This document shows, one piece after another, positions 33,211-43,061 of a DNA stretch of 64,000 nucleotides. The stretch covers positions 1-64,000 of the forward strand of contig JBBECE010000034.1 of the NCBI GenBank assembly GCA_040881985.1, read 5' to 3'. Each line of letters starts with the position of its first letter. Positions within the stretch are counted from its first letter, which is position 1. Source of the DNA: JBBECE01 sp040881985 (GTDB lineage: Bacteria > Pseudomonadota > Alphaproteobacteria > Rhizobiales > Devosiaceae). Under the pieces are notes generated by a model. It had not been told where the DNA came from. It saw nothing but the letters and a program-made list of their open reading frames with translations, and did not search any database. Both the position numbers and the translations under genes were made by a program.

Positions 33211-34569
33211 ATGGCCAGGGCACCGAAAGCCGGGGACAGGGCGGCGGTTCGGCAGTTTCTTGCGGACAATCCGCAGATCGAACGGATCGAACTGTTGTTT
33301 CCCGACATGAACGGGATTTTCCGTGGCAAGTGGCTGCCGCCGTCCGGCGCCTCGAAGCTGGTCACGGGCGGGGTCAGGCTGCCGATCTCGACCTACGGGC
33401 TCGACATCTGGGGGCGCGACGTCGACGAGACGGGGCTCGCCGCGGGGGCGGGCGATCCGGACGGGGTCGGGGTGCCGATCCCGGGGACATTGAAGTCCGT
33501 GCCCTGGACGAACAACACCTCGGCACAAGTGCTGATGAGCCTTGAGACGGTCGACCGCGAGCCGTGCGTCTACGACCCGCGGCAGCGGCTTGGGGCGGTG
33601 GTCGCGCGCTTCGCCGAGCTGGGGCTGACGCCGGTCGTCGCCGCCGAACTCGAATTCTATTTCGTCAAGCCGGTGCGGCTGGAGGGCGCCCCGCCGGAGC
33701 CGCCGGAAGGCGCCGAGGTCTCGCAACTTTACGACCTCGACACGATGGATCGGCTGGAGCCGGTGCTCACCGACATCCGCGCCGCCTGCGAGTTGCTGGG
33801 GGTGCCGGTCGAGGGGGTCACGACCGAGGCAGGCCACGGCCAATTCGAGATCAATCTCAGGCACCTCGACGATGCGGTGGCGGCCGCCGACGCGGCGATC
33901 CTCTTCCGGCGGATCGTCCACGGCTGCGCCGGCGTGCACGAGCTTGAAGCGACGTTCATGGCGAAACCCTATGGCGACGATGCGGGCAGCGGCATGCACG
34001 TGCATGCGAGCCTCGTCGACGCGGCGGGCAATAATGTCTTTTCCGCCGAGGACGGGGTGGGCGAGACGCTGCGCCACGCGGTCGGGGGAGCGCTGGCGAC
34101 GATGCGGGAACTGCAGGCGATCTTCGCCCCGCATTTCAACTCCTATCGGCGGTTCCTGCCGGGCCGGCAGGCCCCGGTTTCGGCCAATTGGGGGATCGAT
34201 CACCGGTTCGCCGGGATCAGGGTGCCCGAGCATCAGGGGCCCGGCGCCCGGCTCGAACACCGAATGGCGGGGGCGGACTGCAACCCGTATCTGGCGATCG
34301 CGGCGATCCTTGGCGGGATGCTGATCGGGCTCGAGCGGAAGCTCGAACCGGGGCAGCCGCTCAGCGAGGGCAGCTCGGAAGGCCGGGGGGAGAAGCTTCA
34401 TCACGACTGGCTGACGGCGGTTGAGGAGTTCGCGGCCTCGGAAGCCGGGGCGGAGATTTTCGGCCGCCAGTACCGGCGCGTCTACGCCGCCTGCAAACGC
34501 CATGAAATCAAGGTGTTGGCGGGAATGGTCACGGACGTGGAGTACCGTACCTATCTGACGCGGATCTGA
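33211..34569 (+). CDS. Second glutamine synthetase-like ligase
   Basis: A 452-residue glutamine-synthetase-fold protein, divergent from the first one. RIELLFPDMNGIFRGKWLPP, AAELEFYFVKPVRLE, GHGQFEINLRHLDD, ATFMAKPYGDDAGSGMHVHA and EHRMAGADCNPYLAIAAILG give the fold and the metal/ATP-site regions. It probably glutamylates another amine or polyamine, by position. ATG at 33211 follows GAGGACTAGGATTC. Its last 41 bases overlap the antisense end of ureG. It differs enough from the 31575 gene that a recent duplication is unlikely. Confidence 0.82.
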   Translation: MARAPKAGDRAAVRQFLADNPQIERIELLFPDMNGIFRGKWLPPSGASKLVTGGVRLPISTYGLDIWGRDVDETGLAAGAGDPDGVGVPIPGTLKSVPWTNNTSAQVLMSLETVDREPCVYDPRQRLGAVVARFAELGLTPVVAAELEFYFVKPVRLEGAPPEPPEGAEVSQLYDLDTMDRLEPVLTDIRAACELLGVPVEGVTTEAGHGQFEINLRHLDDAVAAADAAILFRRIVHGCAGVHELEATFMAKPYGDDAGSGMHVHASLVDAAGNNVFSAEDGVGETLRHAVGGALATMRELQAIFAPHFNSYRRFLPGRQAPVSANWGIDHRFAGIRVPEHQGPGARLEHRMAGADCNPYLAIAAILGGMLIGLERKLEPGQPLSEGSSEGRGEKLHHDWLTAVEEFAASEAGAEIFGRQYRRVYAACKRHEIKVLAGMVTDVEYRTYLTRI

Positions 34570-35212
34570 CCGCCGCGCCGGGCAGAGCGCGGCGCAGTCC
34601 CCCCGCAGTTGCGAGGTATTTCACAATTTCCGCGACACCGGCACCGCGCTTGAGGTCGGTGAAGATATACGGCGCCGCGCCGCGCATCCGCTTCGTGTCG
34701 GCATCCATCAGGTCGAGATCGACTTCGACGTAAGGGGCGAGGTCGGTCTTGTTGACCACAAGCAGGTCGGAGCGGGTGATGGCCGGCCCGCCCTTGCGCG
34801 GAATGTCGCCGCCCTCGGGAACCGAGATGACATAGATCGTCAGGTCGGCGAGGTCGGGCGAAAAAGTCGCGGCGAGATTGTCGCCCCCCGATTCGATGAA
34901 GACCAGATCGAGATCGGGATGCCGGGCGTTGAGATCGGCGATGGCGGCAAGATTGATCGAGGCATCCTCGCGGATGGCGGTGTGCGGGCACCCGCCGGTC
35001 TCGACCCCGATGATGCGGTCGGACGGCAGCGCCTGCAGGCGCACCAGCGCCTCGGCGTCCTCGCTTGTGTAGATGTCGTTGGTGACGACGGCGATCGAAA
35101 ACTCGTTGCGGAGCGCCTTGCAGAGCTTTTCGACCAGCGTCGTCTTGCCGGAGCCGACCGGGCCGCCGATGCCGACGCGAAGAGGGCCGTTGGAGGAGAG
35201 GCGCGAGCTCAT
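34529..35212 (-). CDS. ureG: Urease accessory GTPase UreG
   Basis: A 227-residue SIMIBI-class GTPase. The P-loop GGPVGSGKTT is at 16-25; the nickel-binding CPH motif appears in GVETGGCPHTAIRED, and FIESGGDNLAATFSP and LLVVNKTDLAPYV are also typical. UreG delivers nickel to urease with UreD, UreE and UreF using GTP. Most UreG proteins end about 20 residues earlier; here an Arg/Ala-rich tail (GLRRALPGAAVRSASDRYGT) runs into the antisense 3' end of the plus-strand ligase gene, which suggests the usual stop was lost. Its start overlaps the ureF stop (ATGA). Confidence 0.93.
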   Translation of the reverse strand: MSSRLSSNGPLRVGIGGPVGSGKTTLVEKLCKALRNEFSIAVVTNDIYTSEDAEALVRLQALPSDRIIGVETGGCPHTAIREDASINLAAIADLNARHPDLDLVFIESGGDNLAATFSPDLADLTIYVISVPEGGDIPRKGGPAITRSDLLVVNKTDLAPYVEVDLDLMDADTKRMRGAAPYIFTDLKRGAGVAEIVKYLATAGGLRRALPGAAVRSASDRYGTPRP

Positions 35213-35889
35213 GACCGGAACAGCCTCGAATATTGGGTCTCGTGTTGCAAGCTGGCGATTTCGGCCCGGATGGAGGCCGAGCCGAGATCGTCGAAGCTCG
35301 AGGCACTGGCGCGCGCGCCGACCTCGAGGACAATCGGTTCCAGCGCGGCAAGGGTCTTGACGGCGTCGGTCTGGCCGATGGGAACAAGCCTCACGCCGGC
35401 CTGGACGAGATTGGCAAGCGTCGAGCCGAGCCAGGCGACGAGCGCTGGCTCAAGGCCGATGCCGTGAGCGGCCGCGATGGCCCCAACCGCGACCGGATAG
35501 GGGCAAGAGGCGGGCAGTTTGGCCAGGACGGGTCTCGGCCAGGGGTGCGAAGCAGCGATGAAGGCAGTGCCCTGTTCGATCGTCTCGGCAAGGCGTTCCT
35601 TGCCGCCGGCGAGCGCGGCGGCGAGCTCGGCGAGTTCCGTCAGATCGCCCGCCTCGGTGCGGCGGGTGGCCTCGGCGAAAATGACCGCGTCGTTCCAGAG
35701 CGAGCCAAGGGTCGCAAGATCGATCAGCCAGACTTCGAGGTCGGCGCGATTGGCGACCAGCCGGTCCCCGACGGCGCGTTCGAGCCCATGAGAGAACGCA
35801 AAGGCGCCGACCGGAAAAGCCGGCGAGAGCCAGGTCATCAGCCGGAGCAGGGCCGAAGTTTCGCTGGCCGGCTGGAGGCGGGGCGTCAT
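35209..35889 (-). CDS. ureF: Urease accessory protein UreF
   Basis: A 226-residue all-helical chaperone. LLRLMTWLSPAFPVGAFAFS followed by HGLE is the family signature near the N-terminus; ATLGSLWNDAVIFAEATRR and QTDAVKTLAALEPIV are typical later segments. UreF bridges UreD-bound apourease and UreG during nickel insertion. ATG at 35889 overlaps the ureE stop (ATGA), and its own stop overlaps ureG, so ureEFG are coupled. Confidence 0.9.
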   Translation of the reverse strand: MTPRLQPASETSALLRLMTWLSPAFPVGAFAFSHGLERAVGDRLVANRADLEVWLIDLATLGSLWNDAVIFAEATRRTEAGDLTELAELAAALAGGKERLAETIEQGTAFIAASHPWPRPVLAKLPASCPYPVAVGAIAAAHGIGLEPALVAWLGSTLANLVQAGVRLVPIGQTDAVKTLAALEPIVLEVGARASASSFDDLGSASIRAEIASLQHETQYSRLFRS

Positions 35890-36338
35890 GGATGGAAGTG
35901 AAAAGCCGCGTGATAGGCGCCGCGGACGGGCTCGAAGGGCTCGGTGACTTCGGTGACGGTCGCGCCCAGCCCCTCCAGCATTTGCCGAAGCACATGGTCG
36001 CGCTCGATCAGGATGCGGGAGGTCTGGATTTCGGCCGCCAGGTGGCGGTTGCCGATATGCCAGGCGAGCTCGGTGAGATGACGGGCGTCGCGGCCGTCCA
36101 CCGCATAGAGATTCTCGTTGGCGGCGCCGATCTCGACGAGCCGCCCGTCCTCCAGCACGAGCACGTCGCCATCCCCGAGGGCGATCGCCTCGGGCAGGTC
36201 GACGAGGACTTTCTCGCCCTTCGGCAGGGTGATGGTCTTGCGCCGCAGATGCCGTCCGTGGTGGTCGAGCACGATCCGCTCGAACGGAGTGCCGCTTCCG
36301 TGGCCGGGATGGAGATAGGAGACGGCGCGCGCTGTCAT
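35886..36338 (-). CDS. ureE: Urease accessory nickel chaperone UreE
   Basis: A 150-residue protein. RIVLDHHGRHLRRKTITLPK and GEKVLVDLPEAIALGDGDVL form the N-terminal peptide-binding domain; ELAWHIGNRHLAAEI holds the conserved dimer-interface metal His. The C-terminal tail is short with only scattered histidines (AYHAAFHFHP), not the long His-rich tail of Klebsiella UreE. ATG at 36338 begins the conserved region; an in-frame extension to 36419 is not supported by a better ribosome site. Confidence 0.9.
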   Translation of the reverse strand: MTARAVSYLHPGHGSGTPFERIVLDHHGRHLRRKTITLPKGEKVLVDLPEAIALGDGDVLVLEDGRLVEIGAANENLYAVDGRDARHLTELAWHIGNRHLAAEIQTSRILIERDHVLRQMLEGLGATVTEVTEPFEPVRGAYHAAFHFHP

Positions 36339-36452
36339 GGGGTCGCCCGGAGGAAGCAGTGTGGGCAATGATACACGATCCCGCGCCGGGCGGAATGAGG
36401 CGCGGCAGGCGGCGACCAAGTCGGGATCGGGGTTCGTCGGGGGCGACCCCGC

Positions 36453-36815
36453 TCAGTAGCAAAGCACGGCGTCGGCTTCGAGGGTCAAATCGATGAGCTT
36501 GTCCGGCATGGCGGGGGCGGCGCGGGCGATGGCGAGATCGGCGGGGTCGAGACCGCGCGCTTTCGCCGACATGCCGGAATAGAGGATCTCGGCGTCGGAT
36601 TTGTCGAGCGCGGCCACATGCTCGGCGAGTGCGCCGGTGCCGATGCCGACGAGAGCGGCAGCCGTTTCCTTGCGCAAGAGATTGACCCCATCGCCGGCAA
36701 TGAAAAGGCTGAGGCGATGGCCCTTGTCGAGTACCGTCCTGGCGACAAGAAACCCGAGCGCCGCCTTGGTGGGGTTTTCGGGACCGGTGGAGATGTGAAC
36801 GAGGATGTGTGACAT
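36453..36815 (-). CDS. DsrE-family small protein inside the urease operon
   Basis: A 120-residue DsrE/DsrF-fold protein: ILVHISTGPENPTKAALGFL, GHRLSLFIAGDGVNLLRKET, and EILYSGMSAKARGLDPADL. A GGGAGG site lies just before the ATG. Known family members are sulfur carriers or peroxiredoxin-like proteins; here a cysteine occurs only at the C-terminal end (VLCY), so sulfur-relay chemistry through the usual cysteine is doubtful. Its place between ureC and ureE in a same-strand block suggests co-expression with urease, but no urease role is established. Confidence 0.8.
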   Translation of the reverse strand: MSHILVHISTGPENPTKAALGFLVARTVLDKGHRLSLFIAGDGVNLLRKETAAALVGIGTGALAEHVAALDKSDAEILYSGMSAKARGLDPADLAIARAAPAMPDKLIDLTLEADAVLCY

Positions 36816-37124
36816 GACGCGCCTCCCTGTGTTGCGGGGGGAGTCTAGTCGAGGCGCGGGCGCCGGGCCACGGGGAGGGCGCGCGCGAAGGATTTTTGGC
36901 GCCCCGCTTGGAGCGATTCAGACAGGGTCCACGGGTCGTTGTCTGGCCGCGCGCCGGCGGGTCGCCCCGAGGATCACGAAAGCGGTGGGGCAATTCCGCA
37001 AGGGTCGGCGGCCTAGAACAGAAAATACCGCTGCGCCATCGGCAGGACAGTCGCCGGCAGACAAATGCGGGGATTGCCGCCGGCGAGTCGGCCCGCTCCC
37101 TCAACAGTTCCGGAGCGGCGGCGG
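36816..37124 (-). other. Gap between GNAT and DsrE genes, containing a ureC 3'-end remnant
   Basis: These 309 bases hold no intact gene. The right part carries the remnant at 37013-37064; between that and the DsrE gene only GC-rich sequence is seen. The long minus-strand frame that crosses it has no protein-like composition. I see no terminator. Confidence 0.6.
37013..37064 (-). pseudogene. Remnant copy of the ureC 3' end
   Basis: The minus strand reads PATVLPMAQRYFLF-stop, identical to the last 14 residues of UreC, though upstream codons diverge at once (GGNPRICL instead of DGELLTCP). Against ureC bases 37599-37646, 43 of 48 match by hand alignment, including synonymous changes, so the copy is old enough to have drifted. 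It lies 582 bases downstream in the same orientation, with the GNAT gene between. Confidence 0.85.
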
Positions 37125-37594
37125 TCAGCTCATGGCGGGGGCTGGAAGCACCATTTTCATCAGGAGGCCAGGACCGAAGCGGGTATCGAACGCTCCGGTG
37201 ATCCTGAACCCGACTGACAGGTAGAATCCTTCGGCATGGGGATTACCGATCACGTACAGAGCGCGTGCTCCCAGCGTTCGGGCACGTTCGGCTGCATGTT
37301 CGACCAAAGCCCTCCCGATGCCGCCCCTCCACATGGCCGGCTCGACGAACAGTCCATCGAGATCGACCTCGCCATCCGGGCGGGGCACAACCGCGGAAAA
37401 ACCCGCCAGCGTGCCGTCGCGCAAGGCCACGAATACCCGGCCGGCGGCTATCTGCGCGTCCGGCAGGTCGATGGCGTCAGGATTGGCAAGCAAGGCCTCG
37501 CGGTCGCCGGGATTGTTGAGGGACGCCCGGCGCTGCAGCGCTTCGAGGGCTTTTCTTTCAGCAGGTCGGGCCGGCCGGATGAACAAGGGCGCGG

Positions 37595-37598
<4 letters not shown>
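37125..37598 (-). CDS. GNAT-family N-acetyltransferase
   Basis: A 157-residue acetyltransferase. The acetyl-CoA motif A reads LFVEPAMWRGGIGRALVEHA with R-G-G-I-G-R; VFVALRDGTLAGFSAVVPRP is motif D and ALYVIGNPHAEGFYLSVGF motif B. The TTG start (TTGA) overlaps the ureC stop, so it is translated in coupling with ureC although it is not a usual urease gene. It is flanked by two copies of the ureC 3' end, which marks it as an insertion. The substrate is unknown. Confidence 0.82.
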
Positions 37599-39304
<1,706 letters not shown>

Positions 39305-39315
39305 GGATCGGCCTT

Positions 39316-39726
39316 TCAATACGCCCGGCTCAGGGCCTTCAGTTCCTCGGTGCGGGCGCGGGTGACGCGCCCAAGGCAGGTCGAGACGATGAAAGGCTCG
39401 AGCGAGCCGAGATGGGCCTCAAATCCTTCGGCGAGGGATTGATGGTCGCGAAACGTCAGCCAGGCGCGCTGGGCGGCGAGCAGCGCTTCGGCGGCGCCGG
39501 CCGCGCCTTCCGGCTGGCCGGCGTCGAGGCCGCGCATGGAGCCGATCGCCACGGACCAGACTTTGTTCAATTCGCGGTCGGCCGCTTCATAGTCGAGCCC
39601 GGCGCAGCGGTTCATTTCCTGCTCGGCCGTGGCGTTGGCGCAGTCGAAATTGGCTTCTTGCGCCGGCGCCGGCGCGACAAGGAGCGCGGCAGAGAGCAGA
39701 AGCATCGCTCCGACCCGCGCGCCCAT
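39316..39726 (-). CDS. LprI-like (DUF1311) secreted protein between ureB and ureC
   Basis: A 136-residue protein with a Sec signal (ALLLSAALLVAPAPAQ) followed by FDCANATAEQEMNRCAGLDY, the DUF1311/lysozyme-inhibitor LprI motif with paired cysteines, and AAQRAWLTFRD. Rhizobial urease operons are known to carry an ORF of about 135 codons between ureB and ureC, and this gene has that size and place. ATG at 39726 overlaps the ureB stop. Its link with urease activity is unclear; a periplasmic role is implied by the signal. Confidence 0.82.
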   Translation of the reverse strand: MGARVGAMLLLSAALLVAPAPAQEANFDCANATAEQEMNRCAGLDYEAADRELNKVWSVAIGSMRGLDAGQPEGAAGAAEALLAAQRAWLTFRDHQSLAEGFEAHLGSLEPFIVSTCLGRVTRARTEELKALSRAY

Positions 39727-40031
39727 CACAACTTTCCCATCACCTCGCCGCGGAAGCCGTAGACCTCGCGCTTGCCGCCGAAGGGGACGAGGGAGACTTC
39801 GCGTTTCTGGCCGGGCTCGAAACGCACCGCGGTTCCCGCCGCGATGTCGAGCCGCAAGCCGCGGGCTTTGGCGCGGTCGAAAAATAGCGCCGGGTTGGTC
39901 TCGGCGAAATGATAGTGCGAGCCGACCTGGATCGGCCGGTCGCCCCGGTTGGCGACCATCAGGGTGATGGATTGCGCCCCCGCGTTGAGCGCGATGTCGC
40001 CTTTCGCCGGAAAGATTTCGCCGGGGATCAT
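39726..40031 (-). CDS. ureB: Urease subunit beta
   Basis: A 101-residue subunit: MIPGEIFPAKGDIALNAG, RPIQVGSHYHFAETNPALFF and LRLDIAAGTAVRFEPG are invariant family words. The ATG at 40031 starts the conserved region; eleven further upstream codons are not needed. It lies one base after the ureJ stop and overlaps the LprI-like gene start. Together with UreA and UreC it forms the urease trimer unit. Confidence 0.96.
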   Translation of the reverse strand: MIPGEIFPAKGDIALNAGAQSITLMVANRGDRPIQVGSHYHFAETNPALFFDRAKARGLRLDIAAGTAVRFEPGQKREVSLVPFGGKREVYGFRGEVMGKL

Positions 40032-40032
40032 C

Positions 40033-40623
40033 TCAATTGCCGAGCGCCAGCCAGACCCCGGCAAGCGCCGTCAGCGCGCCGAGCGAACGGGTCATCGCGC
40101 GTTTGGCCCGATTGGCGAAGAGCCCGCCAACACCAAGACCAAGCCCGACCCCGGCGGCGTGCAGGACCGCGGTCGAAATCGCAAAGCCCGCCCCGAAACT
40201 CGCCAGTTCGGCGGAACCCAGTTCGCCGCCATGAGCATGGCCGTGGAAAACCGCGAAGAAGCCGGCCAGCGTCACCCCGGCCCAAACCGGCACCGGCATG
40301 GCCAACGCGACGACAAGGCCGAGGACGACAACCGAGGCGAGAATGGCTGGCTCGACAAAGGGCAGCGGCGCGCCGATCAAAGCGAGACCGAAGCCGGCGA
40401 TCATGGTCAACACGAATGCCAGCGGCACCGCCCAGATGGCCCGGCCGCCGATCAGCGCCGCCCATAGCCCGACCGCGACCATGGCGAGGATGTGGTCGAG
40501 GCCAAACAGAGGATGCGAGAGGCCGGCGAGGAACGAGCCGTGTTCGTTGGGGTCGAGATGGGCGAAGGCGGGGACGGTCAAGGCGAGGAGCGCGAGCGCG
40601 CCGAGCAGCAGCCGGTTCAGCAT
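40033..40623 (-). CDS. ureJ: HupE/UreJ-family membrane protein
   Basis: A 196-residue protein with a cleavable-looking N-terminal segment (LLLGALALLALTVPAFAH) and about six membrane helices. HLDPNEHGSFLAGLSHPLFG followed by LDHILAMVAVG, and FFAVFHGHAHGGEL, give the HupE/UreJ nickel-permease-like motifs whose histidines and aspartate are thought to handle Ni2+. It lies between ureA and ureB, as in some rhizobial operons, and probably supplies nickel for urease. Confidence 0.88.
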   Translation of the reverse strand: MLNRLLLGALALLALTVPAFAHLDPNEHGSFLAGLSHPLFGLDHILAMVAVGLWAALIGGRAIWAVPLAFVLTMIAGFGLALIGAPLPFVEPAILASVVVLGLVVALAMPVPVWAGVTLAGFFAVFHGHAHGGELGSAELASFGAGFAISTAVLHAAGVGLGLGVGGLFANRAKRAMTRSLGALTALAGVWLALGN

Positions 40624-40751
40624 CGGAATTGTCCCTCTTTTGGTCGACAGGGCGCCCCGGTATGGGTCGCGCCGGGTTTGCGATGAATCGCGACTCCCGT
40701 CCGCGAGCGTAGCGGGCGGAGACGCTCCGGGAAAGCCTCGGCGGGCATGGA

Positions 40752-41054
40752 TCAGCGCACCGGGTTGTGGACGGTGACGAGTTTTGTGCCGTCGGGGAAA
40801 GTCGCCTCGACCTGGATGTCGTGGATCATCTCTGCGACCCCCTCCATGACTTGTGTCCGGCGCACGACATGGGCGCCGGCCTCCATCAGCTCGGCCACGG
40901 GGCGGCCGTCGCGCGCGCCCTCGACGACGAAATCGGCGATCAGCGCGATGGTCTCGGGATGATTGAGTTTCACCCCGCGCTCGAGGCGGCGGCGAGCGAC
41001 GATCGCCGCCATGGCGATCAGCAATTTGTCCTTTTCGCGCGGCGTTAGATTCAC
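40752..41054 (-). CDS. ureA: Urease subunit gamma
   Basis: A 100-residue subunit: MNLTPREKDKLLIAMAAIVA, GVKLNHPETIALIADFVVEG, EGVAEMIHDIQVEATFPDGT and the end KLVTVHNPVR match UreA along its whole length. It lies 18 bases after ureD and 128 bases before ureJ. It is a structural subunit without catalytic residues. Confidence 0.97.
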   Translation of the reverse strand: MNLTPREKDKLLIAMAAIVARRRLERGVKLNHPETIALIADFVVEGARDGRPVAELMEAGAHVVRRTQVMEGVAEMIHDIQVEATFPDGTKLVTVHNPVR

Positions 41055-41072
41055 GGGGTCTCCCCGGGCGGC

Positions 41073-41906
41073 CTAGAGTGACCAGAGTTTGGGCAGCGCT
41101 GCCTTGCCGTTCAGCAGATTGAGGACCGGCAGGAGCTTCTGACGCAGATCGAAGCCGCTCTTCGCCAGGATCCTCGCAAGAATCCTGCCATTCCAGGCAC
41201 TGGCCCCGCCGGTCTCGCCGAGGATCGCGCGGACCGCGTCGAGCCGGTCGCCGGCGTGGGGGGCGACAAATAGAATCGAAGCAACCGCCCGGCTGCCGGC
41301 GAGCAAGGCGGGCCGGGCGAGCATCTGCGCGGCGTCGGGGCCGAGACGGAAATCCTCGGCGTGGAACAGGCGTCCGGCGCGGAAAATCCGCCAGCGATCG
41401 TGCAGGGACGCGCGGCCGAGGTTTTCGCCCATCGCCTCGCGGCCGAAAATGATCGGCTCGACGATCAGCGCCTCGGCGTCGGCGGCGAGATCGAGTGTGA
41501 GCGAGCGGCTGAGCGCGGCGCGGTCAAAGAGGATGGTCTCCTGCGGCAGCCAAAACAGCTTCGCGCCCGGCCCGGCTGCGAGAGCGACGGAAATTTGCGC
41601 CTCGCCGGACGCGGCGCGGTAGATTTTCTCGGCTGCGGGGGTCGTCAGTGTCAGGCTGGCGCCGGGGCCCAGGGTGGCAGTCCAGGCGAGCCGGTCCCCG
41701 CCGGTCACCCCGCCGGCGGTATTGATCAGCACGGCCTCCAGCCCGGCCTTTCCGGCGCGCGACGGCAGGCGAATCTTTGCCGCGCCGTCCTGATAGAGTT
41801 CGGTGAGATGGGTTATCCCGTCCCGCGCCTCGACCGCAATGCGGCCTTGGCCGGCGACGCGCTCAAGGACCGGGGGGACGGAAGGCGTCGCGAGGCGCTG
41901 GTGCAT
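41073..41906 (-). CDS. ureD: Urease accessory protein UreD
   Basis: A 277-residue scaffold protein. VLINTAGGVTGGDRLAWTAT, TTPAAEKIYRAASGEAQISV, LPQETILFDRAALSRSLTLD and IIFGREAMGE are the typical UreD/UreH segments. UreD binds apourease and recruits UreF and UreG. It is the first gene of the minus-strand urease operon; upstream I see no clear promoter. Confidence 0.94.
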   Translation of the reverse strand: MHQRLATPSVPPVLERVAGQGRIAVEARDGITHLTELYQDGAAKIRLPSRAGKAGLEAVLINTAGGVTGGDRLAWTATLGPGASLTLTTPAAEKIYRAASGEAQISVALAAGPGAKLFWLPQETILFDRAALSRSLTLDLAADAEALIVEPIIFGREAMGENLGRASLHDRWRIFRAGRLFHAEDFRLGPDAAQMLARPALLAGSRAVASILFVAPHAGDRLDAVRAILGETGGASAWNGRILARILAKSGFDLRQKLLPVLNLLNGKAALPKLWSL

Positions 41907-42002
41907 TGGCCGAGCCTAGGGCAGGGCGCGGCGGCCGTCCATCAGCCGAGGGCGACCCCGTCGAAGTGCTTGCGGGCGAGATGGAAACTCCGGCGGAGCC
42001 GG

Positions 42003-42140
42003 TCAGTCGCTCATGAAGTCCCAGTCGCCGTGCTTCATGCCGCGATAGACGATGAGGCAGCAGAAGATCGCGATCACGGTGACCGCGAAGAGGCCGAAAC
42101 TTCCATAGGGGTCGAGCAACAAATCGCTGAATGAAGGCAT
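42003..42140 (-). CDS. Small membrane protein of unknown function
   Basis: A 45-residue ORF read from the minus strand: MPSFSDLLLDPYGSFGLFAV then TVIAIFCCLIVYRGMKHGDW and DFMSD. One hydrophobic helix covers about residues 14-31, followed by an RGMKHGDW tail that looks conserved in style. No clear ribosome site precedes the ATG, so support is from composition and from filling the gap upstream of ureD. Family unknown. Confidence 0.42.
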   Translation of the reverse strand: MPSFSDLLLDPYGSFGLFAVTVIAIFCCLIVYRGMKHGDWDFMSD

Positions 42141-42321
42141 GCTGTCATCTGGTGGGTGAAGGGGCACCTGGCGAATGAACGGGGCGAGGATAGTCCTTGC
42201 CGGCTAATCCGGGGTTGCGCGCATCCGGAAAATTGCGCGCTTTTCGTCAGGGAATCGTTAACCCGGCTGAAAAAGCCCGTGAACAAGCGGTGAACAGAGG
42301 CCCGGGAAATCCGGGAAAGCT

Positions 42322-42330
42322 TGTGGATAA
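42322..42330 (-). other. Single DnaA-box-like nonamer
   Basis: The minus strand reads TTATCCACA, the consensus DnaA box. Nearby are small direct repeats (GTGAACA twice, CCGGGAAA twice) at 42280-42320. Only one perfect box is present and no replication gene is near, so an origin is not supported. Confidence 0.25.
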
Positions 42331-42360
42331 CCGGTGGACGTTGGCGCCGGGAACAGGCGG

Positions 42361-42381
42361 AAGGCCTGTGGTTCAGGCCTT
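42361..42381 (-). other. Hairpin overlapping the rplS stop
   Basis: AAGGCCTG-TGGTT-CAGGCCTT is an 8-bp perfect stem with a 5-base loop spanning the end of rplS. No T run follows on the minus strand, so termination efficiency is doubtful. Confidence 0.4.
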
Positions 42382-42885
42382 GGGGTCGATCGGGGGGACG
42401 ATGTCGGCGTCTTCGGCGCCGGCCTCGAGCTTGGCCCGGGCGGCGGCTTCTTCGGCTTCCTTGGCCTCGCGCTCGGCTTCCTCGCCCGCGGCGGTGCGCT
42501 CGGCGGCCTCGATCTTGCGGGTGCGGGCGTTGGTCGCCTCGAAGATGCGGGCGGCCTTGCCCCGCCGGTCACGCAAATAATAGAGCTTGGCGCGGCGGAC
42601 CTTGCCGCGGCGGATGACCTCGATCCGGTCGATCATCGGGGAAAGGACCGGGAAGACGCGCTCGACGCCCTCGCCGTAGGAAATCTTGCGGACGGTGAAG
42701 CTTTCGTTGATGCCGGAGCCCGACCGGGCGATGACGACGCCCTCATAGGCCTGCAACCGCTCCTTCTCGCCCTCGCGAACCTTGACCCACACCTTGACGG
42801 TGTCGCCGTGGGAGAATTCAGGGGTGCCGCGGGCCGCGGTCAGGGCCGCGCGCTGCTCGTTTTCGAGCTCGATGATGATGTTCAT
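42373..42885 (-). CDS. rplS: 50S ribosomal protein L19
   Basis: A 170-residue protein; the L19 core is about 115 residues (EFSHGDTVKVWVKVREGEKE, QAYEGVVIARSGSGINESFT, VRRAKLYYLRDRRGKAARI). A C-terminal extension of about 50 residues, rich in E and A (ERTAAGEEAEREAKEAEEAA), continues as a charged helix, as in other alphaproteobacteria. ATG at 42885 (MNIIIELENEQ) is the conserved start. Normally it directly follows trmD; here two genes on the other strand intervene, so it must have its own promoter or read-through. Confidence 0.96.
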   Translation of the reverse strand: MNIIIELENEQRAALTAARGTPEFSHGDTVKVWVKVREGEKERLQAYEGVVIARSGSGINESFTVRKISYGEGVERVFPVLSPMIDRIEVIRRGKVRRAKLYYLRDRRGKAARIFEATNARTRKIEAAERTAAGEEAEREAKEAEEAAARAKLEAGAEDADIVPPIDPKA

Positions 42886-43061
42886 GGCCGGTCGGTTCGA
42901 TCTTTTCGGAGGGGCGATTTGAGCCGCCCGGTCCTGGTTGCAACGGGTTGGCGCGCCTATAGAGGAGATCGGCAAAAGAGTCCACATGGTCCCTCCCCCA
43001 GCTAGCGGGAGGCAAAAGGGGGCAAATTCGGTGATAGGCTTTGCGTAAAGCGGAGAAGGTC

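Noticed and set aside
42280..42330. Possible replication origin (one perfect DnaA box and short direct repeats)
   Set aside because: A single box without further boxes, an AT-rich unwinding region or replication genes is expected by chance.
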